Source of the DNA: an uncultured Bacteroidales bacterium
GTDB taxonomy: Bacteria; Bacteroidota; Bacteroidia; Bacteroidales; P3
NCBI GenBank assembly: GCA_900314725.1
Contig: OMWJ01000011.1
Span: 1-60,578, forward strand
DNA: 60,578 nucleotides
Reading direction: 5' to 3'
Shown piece by piece: positions 59,532 to 60,578 of the stretch (positions are counted from its first letter, which is position 1; every line of letters starts with the position of its first letter). The notes beneath the pieces were generated by a model that was not told where the DNA came from, did not search any database, and was given only the letters and a program-made list of their open reading frames with translations. The position numbers and the translations under genes are program-made.

Positions 59532-60323
59532 ATGAATGTAAGCATAAAAAATATAACAGACTGCTTAGAGAAGATTGCTCCTCTCTCTTGGCAGGAGAGT
59601 TATGATAATGCAGGATTGATTCTTGGAAATCCTGACATGGACTGCAAAGGTGTCTTGGTTTGTTTAGATGTTATGCCCGAAATTGTTGATGAAGCAATAG
59701 AAAAAGGGTGCAATATGATACTCTCACATCATCCATTTATATTTTCTGGAATAAAAAAGATTATATACAATAGCAATACTGACAAGATTCTTCGCAAGGC
59801 TATGAAAAATGATATTGCTATCTATGCTTCTCACACAAATATGGACTCTTCCTCCACAGGTGTTAATTATATGTTAGCAAAAAAAATAGGACTAACCAAT
59901 ATACAACGCCTGCAATACTCTACTATTGAAGACAAAGCATATCTTGGCTGCGGAGCAATAGGAGAATTGGATGAAGAATTAGCGGGAGAAAAGTTTCTTA
60001 ATATAGTGAAAGAAAAACTTTCTTTAAAAAGTATCAGGTATTTTGGCAACCTTACCAAGAGAATAAAGAAAGTAGGTCTTTGCGGTGGTGCAGGAGTAGA
60101 GTTTGTGAAAGATGCTATAATAAATAATTGCGACTGCTATCTTACAGGAGATATAAAATATCATAACTTCCTGGAAACAGAAGAAAAGATTCTTTTGGCA
60201 GATATAGGTCATTTTGAAAGCGAACAGTTTATCCTGCAAAGGTTCCACGAGATTATTAAAGAACACTATCCTACCCTGCCAACATTCCTAACTGACTACA
60301 AAAACAAAGTCAAATTTTTATAA
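59532..60323 (+). CDS. NIF3-like dinuclear metal centre protein
   Basis: A 263-aa protein of the NIF3/DUF34 family. Metal ligands are visible in SHHPFIF, YASHTNMDSSSTGVN and DIGHFESEQ, with GDIKYHNF between. The family forms a hexameric ring with a two-metal site and is linked to GTP cyclohydrolase I-like or NAD-related chemistry in some organisms, but the role is unsettled. Many Bacteroidota copies are about 360 aa because of an inserted domain; this one lacks that insert. It is 45 nt after the 942-aa T9SS cargo gene and ends in a strong terminator. Confidence 0.9.
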   Translation: MNVSIKNITDCLEKIAPLSWQESYDNAGLILGNPDMDCKGVLVCLDVMPEIVDEAIEKGCNMILSHHPFIFSGIKKIIYNSNTDKILRKAMKNDIAIYASHTNMDSSSTGVNYMLAKKIGLTNIQRLQYSTIEDKAYLGCGAIGELDEELAGEKFLNIVKEKLSLKSIRYFGNLTKRIKKVGLCGGAGVEFVKDAIINNCDCYLTGDIKYHNFLETEEKILLADIGHFESEQFILQRFHEIIKEHYPTLPTFLTDYKNKVKFL

Positions 60324-60372
60324 AAAACAAAAAAGGACGAAGCAGAAAACTTCGTTTCTTTTTTGTTTTTTT
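60322..60372 (+). terminator. Terminator of the NIF3 gene
   Basis: CAAAAAAGGACGAAG pairs with CTTCGTTTCTTTTTTG around CAGAAAA, followed by a T-run. It starts just after the stop codon at 60321-60323. Confidence 0.82.
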
Positions 60373-60471
60373 CAACTTCTTTCAAAAAAACAAAAATTTT
60401 CTTAGTGAGAATCAATAGATTAAAAACTTTTTGAAAAAATAATTGATTTTTGTCTGCAAGTTTTTACCCTT

Positions 60472-60536
60472 TTTGCAGCGTCAAACGTCCTGAATGGACG
60501 TTTCGCATAATTGCACTTATTATCGTGCAATGCAAA
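60472..60536 (+). ncRNA. Candidate three-way-junction RNA at the right edge
   Basis: Three nested perfect pairings: P1 TTTGC (60472-60476) / GCAAA (60532-60536); P2 GCG + AAACGTCC (60478-60490) / GGACGTTT + CGC (60496-60506) with a TC bulge; P3 ATTGCAC (60510-60516) / GTGCAAT (60525-60531). P3 ends directly against P1, so all three fit in one fold. A further hairpin GCATT / AATGC and an AAAGGAGGA follow before the edge. It may be a leader or riboswitch-like element of a gene outside the window. The fold has not been computed or compared. Confidence 0.5.
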
Positions 60537-60578
60537 TAAATTCATAAAGCATTTTTTTTGATAATGCGAAAGGAGGAA

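Noticed and set aside
60566-60578. AAAGGAGGAA at the edge as the reverse complement of a 16S rRNA 3' end
   Set aside because: The reverse strand reads TTCCTCCTTTC, whereas 16S ends CACCTCCTTTC; two mismatches in a near-invariant site and too little sequence to decide. It could equally be a Shine-Dalgarno-like site of a plus-strand gene beyond the edge.

Overview
This AT-rich 60.6 kb window looks like chromosome of an uncultured-type member of the Bacteroidota, most likely order Bacteroidales. Four things point there. Promoters repeatedly fit the Bacteroidota pattern (TTTG, about 19 nt, then TAnnTTTG). Shine-Dalgarno sequences are mostly absent. Secreted proteins carry type IX secretion (T9SS) C-terminal sorting domains of both type A and type B, and a PorV/PorQ-family protein is present. 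Lineage-typical genes include fused secDF, a Bacteroidota-type lptD, an M49 peptidase, DivIC and a small 'FKRHC...DPYTG' protein. Most of the window is ordinary housekeeping and envelope sequence. No CRISPR array, prophage, integrase or intact insertion sequence was seen.

Layout. 1-965: the 5' end of a 23S rRNA gene on the minus strand, running off the left edge, with its own promoter and no 16S gene before it, then rpmA and rplU. 1142-5300: Na/Pi cotransporter, a T9SS-exported leucine-rich-repeat protein, a 190-bp palindromic (MITE-like) element and a decayed AAA/DUF4143 gene. 5310-19170 (all minus): hinT-greA, then a very long gene set secDF - small membrane protein - TonB-dependent receptor - 1546-aa exported protein - PorV/PorQ-type protein. 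19590-24757 (plus): MFS transporter, two secreted unknowns and a glycosyltransferase. 24910-32792 (minus): a secreted unknown, divIC, a HAD phosphatase, folC, a three-gene operon of two lipoproteins plus a sigma factor fused to a membrane helix and barrel-like domain, then MCE and amidase genes. 32873-41588 (plus): lptD, HAD phosphatase, rsmA, mntP, rnfA, CWC protein, surE, M49 peptidase, yraN. 41601-47512 (minus): M20 amidohydrolase behind tRNA-Lys and tRNA-Thr, a MurL-MurD-type fusion, tRNA-Val and a LolC/E-like permease. 47660-60323: mnmG, LysE exporter (minus), dnaG, flavoprotein, two T9SS cargo proteins and a small tail-anchored-looking protein, and a NIF3 protein. The right edge (60472-60536) folds on paper into a three-way-junction RNA.

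Most notable. (1) A predicted ECF sigma factor (residues 10-165), one transmembrane helix (about 168-188), a periplasmic linker and a barrel-like C-terminal domain lie in one 493-aa reading frame, preceded by two cysteine-rich putative lipoproteins. This could be a one-protein envelope-to-transcription signalling device. (2) A natural fusion of a MurL-like muropeptide epimerase to a MurD ligase gives an alternative way to put D-Glu into peptidoglycan. (3) A dispersed family of intergenic arrays of 18-25 nt A/T-bordered palindromic units occurs at five loci; segments at different loci match at 32/35 and 37/40 positions, so arrays appear to be copied between sites. (4) The 23S rRNA gene is apparently unlinked from 16S. 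Function assignments rest on reading motifs by eye; no database search was possible.
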